From Dioscorea cayenensis subsp. rotundata (lineage: Eukaryota; Streptophyta; Magnoliopsida; Dioscoreales; Dioscoreaceae): a stretch of DNA of 64,000 bases. The notes under the pieces are model-generated. The model was not told the origin of the DNA, did not search any database, and was given only the letters and a program-made list of their open reading frames with translations. The stretch covers positions 30,352,185 to 30,416,184 of the forward strand of contig NC_052471.1 of NCBI RefSeq assembly GCF_009730915.1. Reading direction: 5' to 3'. Positions 37,901 through 49,700 of this stretch are shown in pieces. The translations under genes and the position numbers were made by a program. Numbering within the stretch: the stretch's first letter is position 1; every line of letters starts with the position of its first letter.

Positions 37901-38383
37901 ATGCGGCTGACAAATACTTAAATGTTCTTCTTTCTGTCAAAATTTTGCAAATTGGACCAACATTAAATCTTAAAAAAACTTTTACGTTAAATTGTTCAGG
38001 TAGCCATACCCATAGTTCCTACAATTCGTGTACTTGTCACCTTCACAAAATTTGAAGAGTTGCAGCCACAAGATGAGTTTGCAACTCCTCTTTCCAGTCC
38101 TACCCATTTTCAGGACAGCAAATCCAAAGAATCAGAGACATCAAGTTCATGGTACTCATGGGTAAGAGGTAGTCGTGGCGGGCAGTCTAGCGATAGCACT
38201 GATGGACGCAACTGGAAAGACGAGATTGATCCTTTCCATATACCTTCAGACTACACTTGGGTCAATGCTGATGAAAAGAAGCGCCGGATTAAAGCCAAGA
38301 AGGTCAAGAGCAGGAAGGGTGCAAGCAAGAAGCAAACACCAAAAAACTCCGACGACCAACAACTAATTGATGGATTCGAGTAA
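34930..38383 (+). CDS. Ankyrin-repeat protein with GPCR-chaperone domain (ANKRD13-like), frameshifted
   Basis: Two exons, 34930-36482 and 38000-38383, with a 1.5-kb GT-AG intron. After MEDLSKYSHSSAHLAVARRD come ankyrin units (RETPLHLAVRLRDPISAEIL, NEHGWSALQEAVCTRED). The ANKRD13/GPCR-chaperone domain follows (FYMEITFSF, DTYRIWKRGSNLRAD, MTLAGFDGFRIQRSDQTFLF, NWRRQERTEMVGSWKAKVYD). The tail is charged, with IPIVPTIRVLVTFTKFEELQ in exon 2 and a Lys-rich end. Four frame changes, all in T runs or next to T (near 35400, 35640, 36015, 36125), break the frame. Undoing them gives 1932 bp, 643 aa, with exon 2 in phase. Animal homologues bind ubiquitin and act in endosomal sorting; the plant role is inferred. 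The start is the first ATG after the GA tract. Confidence 0.88.
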
Positions 38384-39850
38384 CTGGTAACTCCTATTTA
38401 TCACAAGACACGTCCTCTAACAGGAAATATGTATTCTAGTCCTCACGTTTATTTGGAATTTGTGTGAGAGGTTCTTTATTTCGACCATCCTGTGTATTTG
38501 GAATTAGTGTTATTTAATGTGTGGCCAAGGTGCTTATTTAGCAACTGTTTTGTTGTTTTTTTTTTTTCCCTTTTATCTGCTCAAAGTGGGTGTTTTGCCC
38601 AGCTGTTGTAGAATGTAAAATTTTCTTGTCATCAAATGGAATGAGATGCTCTTCCAAGATTTATTTATATACATTTCTGCAGGTGATGGGTGATGGTTGT
38701 TTACATTTTACAGTGGCTTGTAAACTACTTATCTAATTAATACTTCATACTGTGCACAGGTTGTAATAACAATTACATAGAAGAAGAATGACTTCCTCAA
38801 AACATATTTTGTGGTAAATATAGTTTAGAACTTCAGATGCGCTTGTTGCTTGTGTGCGTTACGCTATTTGCGTTTATTAAATTAAACGCCAAAATATGCC
38901 AATAAGAAAGCAGGTGATTTGCTATTGTAACTTAGACATTAGATGCAAACCAAATACGACCTAAGCATACTGATTTTTTATACTATATTGGATGTAAACA
39001 ATAGAGAGTTTAACCGGTTCAATTAGAACCTAAAAATTTAAGTTGGTAGAATGGAAACCTAAGACACACACATAAAAAAGTTACTACGTGAACGCATGTC
39101 TATTAGTCCATAGCTCTGTATTGATTTGTTAATTTTAGTATTTTCATCTTACGTTATTTTGGCATGGCATTTTATCTATTTAAACTTATTTTAGTTATAA
39201 TCTAATTGAGGTAATATATAAGATAAGCTATTTGTGTAGTTCAGGATATAAAGTGGATATATTTATATATTTTTACCAATCAAATTAATATTTTCATAGA
39301 TTCAAGAACCAAAATGAGATGCATACGTCAGTGACCAATCGTAGAGTTTTATTTATATGTTTAAAATATTTATTTATTTATTTTGATAAATGTGGACAAA
39401 TCACTTCAAGGGTGTGTGTATATTTGGAGTTACTCTTTCAACAATAGATCAAGACGTTGTTGCCCGAATTGTGGAATTCGATAAGATTATTTTGCCTTTT
39501 ACAAAGCCTTTATTGGTCGCATGCAACATCATAAGGAACTTATGGGTATTGATATGAATTATTTATGTATTTATTTATTTTTTATAGGACAAAGTTTGAA
39601 ATATTAAACAAGAGCTCAAAAATAAGACTCATTCTCTGATCCCACCACCGCATTTTCTCTCCTCCAAAGTCAGGATGATCCATGAGCTTTTCCTTTCCGA
39701 TCTTCGGTGGATCTTTGTCCACCAAGGCGCCGTCTCCAATCTCTTTCATATCTCTTCTTTGGTAACTCTTGGATAGTTGACAAGGAATGAATCGTGGACA
39801 CCTATTTGACAAAGTTGGATCGAACCCGAACTTGCACCCACAACCAAGAC
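38384..39850. other. 3' UTR and AT-rich spacer
   Basis: 3' UTR of the ANKRD13-like gene (to about 38700), then AT-rich DNA without a recognisable gene or element. The short frame at 39582-39812 on the minus strand has no family motif. Confidence 0.5.
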
Positions 39851-40203
39851 CGTAACTTGGGCCTTTATTAAAGTGGAAATTTAAGCGTGAAATTTAAATC
39901 GATCAATTGATGATGAAAGACTTTCCATCCATGTTTGATTACTATTTCCATCCATGTTTGATTATTCTTTTCATTTTGATTATTCCTTGATTCCCGTAAT
40001 TAGTTTTTGATGAATTTTTGAAAGTGCATATTTTTCATATCATTTGTACTACATTCAACATAAGATTTGACATGTTTAGCACCAAAATTAGTATGAAATT
40101 TCATTGTTTCGTTCACCATGGGCTTTTATTCTGTTTTAGGGCCAAAGAAGCAAATTCGGGGGTGTTTCGAAGTAAAATGGATTAAGTTGCTGAATCAGAG
40201 CTT

Positions 40204-40229
40204 CACCATGGCTCATAACAGCCATGGTG
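40204..40229. repeat. Perfect hairpin, 10-bp arms
   Basis: CACCATGGCT and AGCCATGGTG are perfect inverse complements separated by a 6-nt loop (CATAAC). Confidence 0.8.
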
Positions 40230-40338
40230 ACATCGCACCAAGACCGTTGTCCACTCTCAACACTGCCATTATCAAACCGTGGCAGTATGGAATCACTTGA
40301 AGCAATATAGAAGCCACAATGGCCAAAACACGGCCGTT

Positions 40339-40468
40339 GTGAATCCATTACGACTGTGATCTACCCACACAACGCCTAGAGAAGCTATGCCAGGACACGA
40401 CTTGTGAATCCATTACGACTGTGATCTACCCACACAACGCCTAGAGAAGCTATGCCAGGACACGACTT
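40339..40468 (+). repeat. Exact two-copy tandem repeat of 65 bp
   Basis: The unit begins GTGAATCCATTACGACTGTG at 40339 and again at 40404 with no differences. Either a recent slippage event or an assembly duplication. Confidence 0.9.
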
Positions 40469-41649
40469 GGAGCCCACACAATAACTTACTCACTGCGGGC
40501 ATCACAACGCCTGTGGTGAGGCCGTGGTAGACCCGACATTATATAAACCCTAAGTTTTTCAGGTTAAGAGGAAGGTTCTTTTGCTGAATAGGGCAGAGCG
40601 GCCAGAGTTATGGTGATTTGAGCAGCTGAAGATGACTTTCATCATTATTGCAGCAGATTCCCGATGAGTTTTCCAAGAGAGATTCAACGTACATCAATAA
40701 AGGAGGGCGCACGAAGAGATTCAGCGTTGTCTTGCCAATCTGGGGATCCTCTCAACCTGAACCTTAGGTGATCTATTGGAGGGACTTAGTTTAGGAGTTC
40801 TTAATTCTTTATTCTTTATTTCTGTGGATTTATCTTTATTTATATCTATATTCTTGATCTATAGGACCCCAATTCAAGGGAATTTTTATGTCTAAGTATT
40901 CTAATTATTTCTTGTGAACCTTGATTGATAATTTTAATAAATCTTTCTAGTCTTTGTGATTCATTGCATGTTTCTTGAATGCTTATCTTGTTAATGTGGT
41001 TTGGAAGATATGCCCTACATCAGAACACACATGCTTTGTTAGATCTATGCCCGCGCTAAGAGATTAGGAATAACTAGGTTTCTAGATTAGGGTTTGATCA
41101 TCCCTTAGGCTTAAGGTTTGATTTGTCCCTCTTAGAGGAGTTTCTGAACTTAAGCAAACATGGCTAGGATACGAAGAGATTCCATCTTAAGTTCCTAATG
41201 ATTTAAACTTGGTTGCCAAGGGATTGGGACCAGTAGGCTTCTGAATTCCCCCGGTTCAATATTAGAACACGATTGTCATACTTAACGCATATCAAAAGTA
41301 ATATTTAAGAAAATCATCACACAATTACCTAACTCCTTCCAATTATGCTTAACGATCCTCAATTATTTTGTTTAATAAAATTGTAGAAGTAGACTTAAGA
41401 ATCAATGTAGATGCTCAGGATATTGGTTAAGTGAAAAGAAGTATTAGGAGCCTCTTACTATTCCGGGGGAATCGACCCTCGTACTTACCCACAAGGTATT
41501 ACTTGATGACCCATGCACTTACGATATTCACCGACTCACCTTAACATTATGCACATATTCATATTCACACACACTTTAGAGGTTTGTCAGTTTTCTATTT
41601 TAAATTTATCACTAAACATAGCTTTATTTTGTTGTTTATTTAAGGCTAG

Positions 41650-41950
41650 TATTGTAATCATTTTGGGGAAAGAAAAATTGAAAGTACAATTCCCTGAACA
41701 GTCCCTCTACTTTATTAAACTCACCTTTTAGTCCATCTACTTTCAATTGTATCCTTTTAGTTCCTCTAAAATTTTAATTGAGCCATATCAGTCCCCTTTC
41801 TTGAAGGTTTAGGGTTAGGTTTTAGGGTTTATGGGGATTGATATGGGTCAATTAAAATAGCAGAGGGACTTTTATGACCCAATTAAAATAGAAGATGGAC
41901 TAAAAAGTTATAATTTAAATAGAGGGACTAAAAAGATAAGTTTGAAAAAG
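41650..41950. mobile_element. Foldback MITE built from AGTCCCTCTACT repeats
   Basis: The left half carries AGTCCCTCTACTTT, AGTCCATCTACTTT and AGTTCCTCT at about 30-bp steps. The right half is the inverted counterpart (GAGGGACT, GATGGACT). The two halves align as imperfect inverted repeats over more than 100 bp up to ATATCA-x-TCCCC. The loop (41807-41832) holds telomere-like TTTAGGGTTAGG. No clear target duplication was found. It is related in repeat unit to the element at 51146-51448. Confidence 0.65.
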
Positions 41951-42169
41951 AAGAAGAACTATGCAACAATATGGTTTTCAACAAGAGTTGTGAATGAATT
42001 TCCGTTGTCATATTCCATTTTGTACTAGAGTTGGCAATATGTACCCTGCGTGCAAACTAATGGAAGATCCTAACACTATAATCATCTAGTTACTCTAGAC
42101 GATGCAACAATAGAGTGAGCAGAACACACGAAGTCTTGAGGTTGTTTCAAATCTAAACATTCACTCTAG

Positions 42170-42810
42170 GGAATTGGCAGATCCACTATCTCTGGTGATC
42201 ATCCTTGACAGTTCTGATAAAGATGATATGTTAGGTGCCGTCTTAGCATTGTGGCTACTAGACAACTGTTTGAGTATCAAGGCGGATATCCTGTCTTTTT
42301 AGGTTCTCTGCTCATCAAAGATTTTCTTGATGGGGTTTCTGAAGTCGAAAGATATTTTCGAATTAATAACACCCCTGAGGAAGCACAAGTACAGTATGTT
42401 ACCATCAAACTCAAAGGTGTTGCCTTGGCATGGTGGGATAATGTTTAGGACAATCGACATCACCAAAGGAAGAAACTATTCCAAAGTTTGTTGAAAATGA
42501 AGCAACTGATGTATGCACATTTCATGCAATTTGATCACTAGCAAACCTTGTATTCCCAATACCAGAATTGTCTTCAACTATTGCAATCTGTAATTGAGTA
42601 CCTCGAGGAGTTTATGAGATTGGCATCTTGAAATCACTTGAGGGAGTCTGATGCCTAGCAAGTTGCTAGGTTCAACAATGGTCTCCTTTTTGATATTCAG
42701 GATATTATTTTACTCTAGACTACCTAGACCCTCAATGAAGCTGCATGTGTGGTTGGGACTAAAAGCAGAGCAAACGCTCATAAGGCAAAACAAAAGGAGT
42801 CTATCATACT
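42170..42810 (+). pseudogene. Degenerate Ty3/gypsy gag (5' part, split by insertion)
   Basis: The frame at 42251-42448 contains FLDGVSEVERYFRINNTPEE followed by VTIKLKGVALAWWD, a typical plant gypsy gag block. Stops follow it. The sequence is cut at 42810 by the ATACT-flanked LTR element and resumes at 50459 in the zinc-knuckle region, so one older element was split. Confidence 0.75.
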
Positions 42811-45800
42811 TGTTGTACCCGGTCCAAATTTGGACCTACGATCTTCTCTTATTTTTGTGAATACATTAGGGTAAAAATAGTCATTTTGCATTAGTAGATT
42901 TTTCTTTGGATTGCATAGTAGGATATGTGCGAAAAATCCCCGCCAAAAATCCAGGGGCAATTCCGTCATTTGGATCCATTCTCTATTATTTGCTATTAGG
43001 AGGGCAATTAGGTCATTTCCTATTTAAAAAAAGAGAGAAAATGAATGAGTGAAACAAACCACCTGGAACCTTCTTCTTCATTTTTCCTTCTCCTTGCTTC
43101 TTTGTTCGGCCGATCCTTAACCCTAGAAGAAAAAAATTTTTCCGATGAGAATTTCCCAGCAAACTTAAATACCAAACTTATTCCTCTCTCACTCCCGAAT
43201 CCGGTAAGCCTAAGATTCAATGTTTTTTTGTTTTTGTATTTCTTCCGTATTTCCTTGTTTTTTTAGAATTGTATAAAAACTTTGATTTCTTCATGGATAT
43301 GATGATTCATGAGGCTTAAATTGAAGCCAATGATTTATAATGCATGTATGAGAATGTTGTAGAAGAAAATTTTTTTGATTTAGAGTTGTAAATTGGGAGA
43401 AAACCATAGTATAAGGTTCGGGTTTCATGTAGCAATTCGAGTTATCTGTAGCATCGAAAACTTTTGAGTCTTTTTACGGTATTTCTTTGGTTCACATTGA
43501 AGCTCTTCATACCCTCGAACTCATTGGAACTAGTTTTTACTCCATTACGAGATCGTTTGGATCCAAAATGACGATGTTTTGCCCTAAAACCCTAATATTT
43601 TGTACTAGACATGTATAATTGTATTTTTATACATTTTCTTGTGATTATCATTATTATGTTCATTAGAATTTGGATTCCCTGCTTGTATCTAGGGTGGCGA
43701 AGCATCCTCCAAGGGAAGGAAACCGCCAATCGGTGTCGGCGTCTCCACGGGAGGCAACATGTTACGTGAGTGGGTTATGTTGAGTGCACAATTCTAATTG
43801 AGTATCGAAAAATATTTTTATTTGTTTTTTCTGAAATGATTTCCATGGCTTTATCATGTTTTTCAAATCACTGGCTATAGGAGAAAAAGAAAGTGTAGAT
43901 GACTACTAGAGACTATGGTTTATTTAAAATGACTTGTGGTTTACTCTCCGAAAAAAATCATGAGAAAGCTTGTTAATGTTGTACTTGCGTTAGTTGAGAT
44001 TGAACTTGAGGATATACATGCTTGGTGGATGAATGGAAATTGCTGATTATTACAACAAGTTCATGGAGCTTATGGGTTATAAGTAAAATTGATTATGTAT
44101 GTTCAATGGATGATTTAATCTCCCTAATGATGCATAATTTCTGAAGTTTTTGAGGCATGATGTGATAAACATGGTACATGGAACCCTGATGAAGTCTTGA
44201 ATGCTAAGGTATATGACTACACTAGTATATTGGAATTGGAATAACTTGTGGAACCTTATATATGATTTTTGGCTAGTCGATGAGATTTATGCTAATATAT
44301 TCTTTGTAATATCTCGAGAACCATGGGTGACATAATTACACTTATGTAGTAGGATTCTCACAAATTGATGAGGTTTGTTCTTGTGAGCATAGTGTAGGGG
44401 GTTTAATTGTAGTTTGATCATATCGGGATATACATATGTATATATATATATATATATATCGGGTGGATGCCAATGATTATGATTATTATTCTAAATGGAA
44501 TTTATTTAGAAGGTTGATGATGAATAGCTTGAGCTATATATGTGACAAGTGTTGAATTGCAAAGACCCGAATATTCCCGTGAATTTTTTTAATAATAGTT
44601 TGATTTAATACATCCTTAGAGGAGATAGTCAACTTGTGAGTATTTTTGACAATGAAATTATTATAGATGAAGTAAATATTAATGTTGAGGTAGTGGCACT
44701 ATGATAAGGATTTAAGACATTGTTGAGTATAAGAGAGGCTCGAATAGTAAAGGCTTGTGAAAGTAAATACCTAATGATGTGTAAAGTAGGATTTAATCAA
44801 TGTATATTGGTAGGTGTAAATATATGTGATGAGATGAACATATTTTTCATGACTTGTAAAAGTATTTAGAGGTTGTGATAGACTAGACCTTGGGGATTAA
44901 TCTTGTATTTGGAGGAAAACTTAGTGAGTGAAGAAAGAGAAAGCTAGAATGATCCTAAGTAACTTGAGGTTTAACTAGAACAAAAAGCTATGCTTGTTTT
45001 GATGCCTTTTATTGTATTTCAAAAACTTAATGTTTCTTTTTCTACACTGTTGGCATCAACTTTTTAGAAATGGTTTGTAAAAACCTTTCACTTGTATAAG
45101 CATGCTTTTTGATATTTATGGTTATGAAAACAAAAGGGTTTTTTTATTTCGAATGGCATGTTCTTCTAGATTGTGGATATTATAATGCGTTTAATATTGA
45201 CTGGTTTTTATTGTCTAAAAGCAATGCTTCAGAGCTTTCGCATATTATTGTGTTATTCTTGACATTTGGACGAAATGTTTTTTGAATGTATTAGCACATC
45301 GGGATTGGAATACTTTTTTTGAAAGTTTACATGCATTACTATGCTTTGGCTTTGGATTTGTGGAAATAATGTTTATTCCCGATATGTGAATGCTTGTCCC
45401 TGGATAAGGACCTCGTGACATGAGTGATTCGATTGTATTATTGCTACTGACTATATGTTGGTTTTGGATGGTGACGGCGGGCTAAGGCCCGACTCTGCGA
45501 TAGTGGGTCCCAGCGGGCCCGGCCTTTAGAGGTGGCGTTGTGGACACGGGTGTTGATTTGTCCGGATCGGTGGGAGGCGTAGAGCCACGATTGGATGATA
45601 CATCGGGATCCCGGGAGTCACCACACGGGACCCGGTGGGCCAACGTCAAAGGGTGCGAAGACCTTGGCGGCTCTCAACTTAGTCGACGGCGGCTAAAGTT
45701 AGAGAGAGTGTTTTTAGGCCATTGTTTATTTGATCGAGATGAAATTTCAATATTTGAAAAAAATTCTATTTTTCTTGCAATTGGTATATTCGAGTGTGAT

Positions 45801-46508
45801 CTTTCACATAGCATGTTTGATATCTTAATGCTTTTTCGAACATGTATCATGCGAATTGAGATTTGTGATTATCGAGGATTTTTATTTATTTAAGTTGGTT
45901 TTTCTACTCATTTTGGGAACTTATATCCAAGCATTTGTTTTATACATGTTGATGTTTTGTCTATACTCGTGAGAATTTATGTTTTGGTTTATAAATACCG
46001 AGGTTTCTTATATTACATTTTTCATTATGTTGCAAATGTGAAGCGTTTCAGGTTTCATTTATGTTATTGTAGAAATGTGTTTATTGTATTTCATCGATTT
46101 GTTTTGATATTACGTTAGATTTGTGCTAACCCATTCATCTGAGTGACTATGGTTACTCACCCCTCATCTCTTCCAGGGTTTTTAGTGGTTTTGGGTCGTC
46201 ATAGCGGGGCTAAGTGTTAGCGAGTTTGCATTCCAAGTCGAGGTTGTTTATTTATTGTTAATCAGGTTGCATTGTATGAGTGAGTGGATCCACTAGTGTT
46301 CTTAACTCTGTAACTGTGATTTGTATATCTTTCACTTTACTGTTGATTCTTCGAGTGAAAGTTTTGCTTTTGGTACCTTTATTATTGTGGTGTTGTTTAG
46401 CAGGAGTTTGTGAGCCTTGCGATGACTCGAGGGTTGAGTGGTGTGTGTCCCTCCTCGGGATCGTCGCGGCGGTTGTCACGTGGCGGGCCCGCGGGTCGGG
46501 ACGTGACA
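42811..46508 (+). repeat. 5' LTR of the large-LTR element
   Basis: 3698 bp, TG...CA termini. A TATTTAAA box-like motif lies near 43020, about 210 bp in. A GC-rich island (45470-45690) and a (TA)n tract (44437-44458) lie further in. It differs from the 3' LTR mostly by one-base indels in homopolymers, where this copy is usually the longer one. Confidence 0.93.
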
Positions 46509-46515
46509 ATTTTAT

Positions 46516-46527
46516 TGGTATCAGAGC
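46516..46527 (+). promoter_or_regulatory. Primer-binding site (tRNA-Met initiator type)
   Basis: TGGTATCAGAGC, seven bases after the 5' LTR end. It is the standard minus-strand primer site of plant Ty3/gypsy elements. Confidence 0.92.
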
Positions 46528-46768
46528 TATTGGTTAAACTGATAGCCATCTTTTGTTCTTGTCTTCGATCGTCTCTTGTAGTCGTTAGTGGATCCACTTA
46601 GAGTCAAGCATGTAGCATAGGTGCATGTTGAAAACTTGGTTTAAGTATTGTTCGGGTGATCTGTTCAGTTGGTGTTGCTAGCACAATGCTTGCTGACGCG
46701 TCTTAGGGTAGTTGCTCCCGCCCATCTAGAGTCGAGGTCACTTGGAAATTTCGAGGACGAAATTTCTT

Positions 46769-46782
46769 TAAGGAGGGTAGAG
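46769..46782 (+). promoter_or_regulatory. Polypurine tract
   Basis: TAAGGAGGGTAGAG directly before the 3' LTR, preceded by the conserved TCGAGGACGAAATTTC. Confidence 0.85.
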
Positions 46783-49700
46783 TGTTGTACCCGGTCCAAA
46801 TTTGGACCTACGATCTTCTCTTATTTTTGTGAATACATTAGGGTAAAATAGTCATTTTGCATTAGTAGATTTTTACTGGATTGCATAGTAGGATATGTGC
46901 GAAAATCCTGCCAAAATCCGGGGGCAATTCCGTCATTTGGATCCATTCTCTATTATTTGCTATTAGGAGGGCAATTAGGTCATTTCCTATTAAAAAAAAA
47001 AAGAGAGAAAATGAATGAGTGAAACAAACCACCTGGAACCTTCTTCTTCATTTTCCTTCTCCTTGCTTCTTTGTTCGGCCGATCCTTAACCCTAGAAGAA
47101 AAAAAAATTTCCGGCGAGAATTTCCGGCAAACTTAAATACCAAACTTATTCCTCTCTCACTCCCGAATCCGGTAAGCCTAAGATTCAATGTTTTTGTTTT
47201 GTATTTCTTCCGTATTTCCTTGTTTTTAGAATTGTATAAAAACTTTGATTTCTTCATGGATATGATGATTCATAGGCTTAAATTGAAGCCAATGATTTAT
47301 AATGCATGTATGAGAATGTTGTAGAAGAAAAATTTTTTTGATTTAGAGTTGTAAAATTGGGAGAAAACCATAGTATAAGGTTCGGGTTTCTTGTAGCAAT
47401 TCCGAAAGTTCTTGTAGCATCGAAAACTTTTTGAGTCTTTTTACGGTATTTCTTTGGTTCACATTGAAGCTCTTTCATACCACTGAACTCATTGGAACTA
47501 GTTTTACTCCATTACGAGATCGTTTGGATCCAAAATGACGATGTTTTTGCCCTAAAACCCTAATGTTTTTGTATTAGACATGTATAATTGTATTTTTATA
47601 CATTTTCTTGTGATTATCATTATTATGTTCATTAGAATTTGGATTCCCTGCTTGTATCTAGGTGGCGAAGCATCCTCCAAGGGGAAGGAAACCGCCAATC
47701 AGTGTGCGCGTCTCCACGGGAGGCAACATGTTCTGTGAGTGGGTTATGTTGAGTGCACAATTCTAATTGAGTATCGAAAATATTTTATTTGTTTTTCTGA
47801 AATGATTTCCATGGCTTTATCATGTTTTCAAATCACTGGCTATAGGAGAAAAGAAAGTGTAGATGACTACTAGAGACTATGGTTTTATTTAAAAATGACT
47901 TGTGGTTTACTCTCCGAAAAAAATCATGAGAAAGCTTGTTAATGTTGTACTTGCGTTAGTTGAGATTGAACTTGAGGATATACATGCTTGGTGGATGAAT
48001 GGAAATTGCTGATTATTACAACAAGTTCATGGAGCTTATGGGTTATAAGTAAAATTGATTATGTATGTTCAATGGATGATTTAATCTCCCTAATGATGCA
48101 TAATTTCGAAGTTTTTGAGGCATGATGTGATAAACATGGTACATGGAACCCTGATGAAGTCTTGAATGCTAAGGTATATGACTACACTAGTATATTGGAA
48201 TTGGAATAACTTGTGGAACCTTATATATGATTTTTGGCTAGTCGATGAGATTTATGCTAATATATTCTTTTGTAATATCTGAGAACCATGGGTGACATAA
48301 TTACACTTATGTAGTAGGATTCTCACAAATTGATGAGGTTTGTTCTTGTGAGCATAGTGTAGGGTGCTTAATTGTAGTTTGATCATATCGGGATATACAT
48401 ATGTATATATATATATATATATATATCGGGTGGATGCCAATGATTATGATTATTATTCTAAATGGAATTTATTTAGAAGGTTGATGATGAATAGCTTGAG
48501 CTATATATGTGACAAGTGTTGAATTGCAAAGACCGAATATTCCCTGTGAATTTTTTTAATAATAGTTTGATTTAATACATCCTTAGAGGAGATAGTCAAC
48601 TTGTGAGTATTTTTGACAATGAAATTATTATAGATGAAGTAAATATTAATGTTGAGGTAGTGGCACTATGATAAGGATTTAAGACATTGTTGAGTATAAG
48701 AGAGGCTCGAATAGTAAAGGCTTGTGAAAGTAAATACCTAATGATGTGTAAAGTAGGATTTAATCAATGTATATTGGTAGGTGTAAATATATGTGATGAG
48801 ATGAACATATTTTTCATGACTTGTAAAAGTATTTAGAGGTTGTGATAGACTAGACCTTGGGGATTAATCTTGTATTTGGAGGAAAAACTTAGTGAGTGAA
48901 GAAAGAGAAAGCTAGAATGATCCTAAGTAACTTGAGGTTTAACTAGAACAAAAGCTATGCTTGTTTTGATGCCTTTTATTGTATTTCAAAACTTAATGTT
49001 TCTTTTCTACACTGTTGGCATCAACTTTTAGAAATGGTTTGTAAAACCTTTCACTTGTATAAGCATGCTTTTGATATTTATGGTTATGAAAACAAAAGGG
49101 TTTTTATTTCTGAATGGCATGTTCTTCTAGATTGTGGATATTATAATGCGTTTAATATTGACTGGTTTTATTGTCTAAAGCAATGCTTCAGAGCTTCGCA
49201 TATTATTGTGTTATTCTTGACATTTGGACAGAAATGTTTTTGAATGTATTGGCACATCGGGATTGGAATACTTTTTGAAAGTTTACATGCATTACTATGC
49301 TTTGGCTTTGGATTTGTGGAAATAATGTTTATTCCCGATATGTGAATGCTTGTCCTGGATAAGGACCTTGTGACATGAGTGATTCAGATTGTATTATTGC
49401 TACAGCTACATGTTGGTTTGGATGGTGACGGCGGGCTAAGGCCCGACTACTGCAGTAGTGGGTCCCAACGGGCCAGCCTTTAGAGGTGGCGTTGTGGACA
49501 CGGGTGTTGATTTGTCCGGATCGGTGGGAGCGTAGAGCCACGATTGGATGATACATCGGGATCCCGGGGTCACCACTGCGGGACCCGGTGGGCCAGCGTC
49601 AAAGGGTGCGAAGACCTTGGCGGCTCTCAACTTAGTCGTGACGGTGGCTAAAGTTAGAGAGAGTGTTTTTAGGCCATTGTTTATTTGATCGAGATGAAAT

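Larger units (their letters stand above)
39850..41560 (+). mobile_element. LTR/leader-like part of an old Ty3/gypsy-type element
   Basis: The region has the feel of a plant gypsy LTR plus leader. A 3' end containing GGGGGAATCGACCCTCGTAC and GGTATTACTTGATGACCCAT resembles the end of many Tat/Athila-type LTRs I recall. It lies in the same orientation just before the gag-like frame at 42251. No terminal partner or target duplication was located. It contains a hairpin (40204-40229) and a 65-bp tandem duplication. Confidence 0.45.

Noticed and set aside
45540-46600. Open frames in the GC-rich parts of the LTRs (also 49436-50632)
   Set aside because: They are not conserved between the two LTR copies beyond what base identity forces, are frame-shifted between copies and match no family.
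46669-46851. Small gene in the interior of the large-LTR element
   Set aside because: The 60-codon frame crosses from the interior into the 3' LTR and its only recognisable part is the conserved pre-PPT sequence, not a protein domain.
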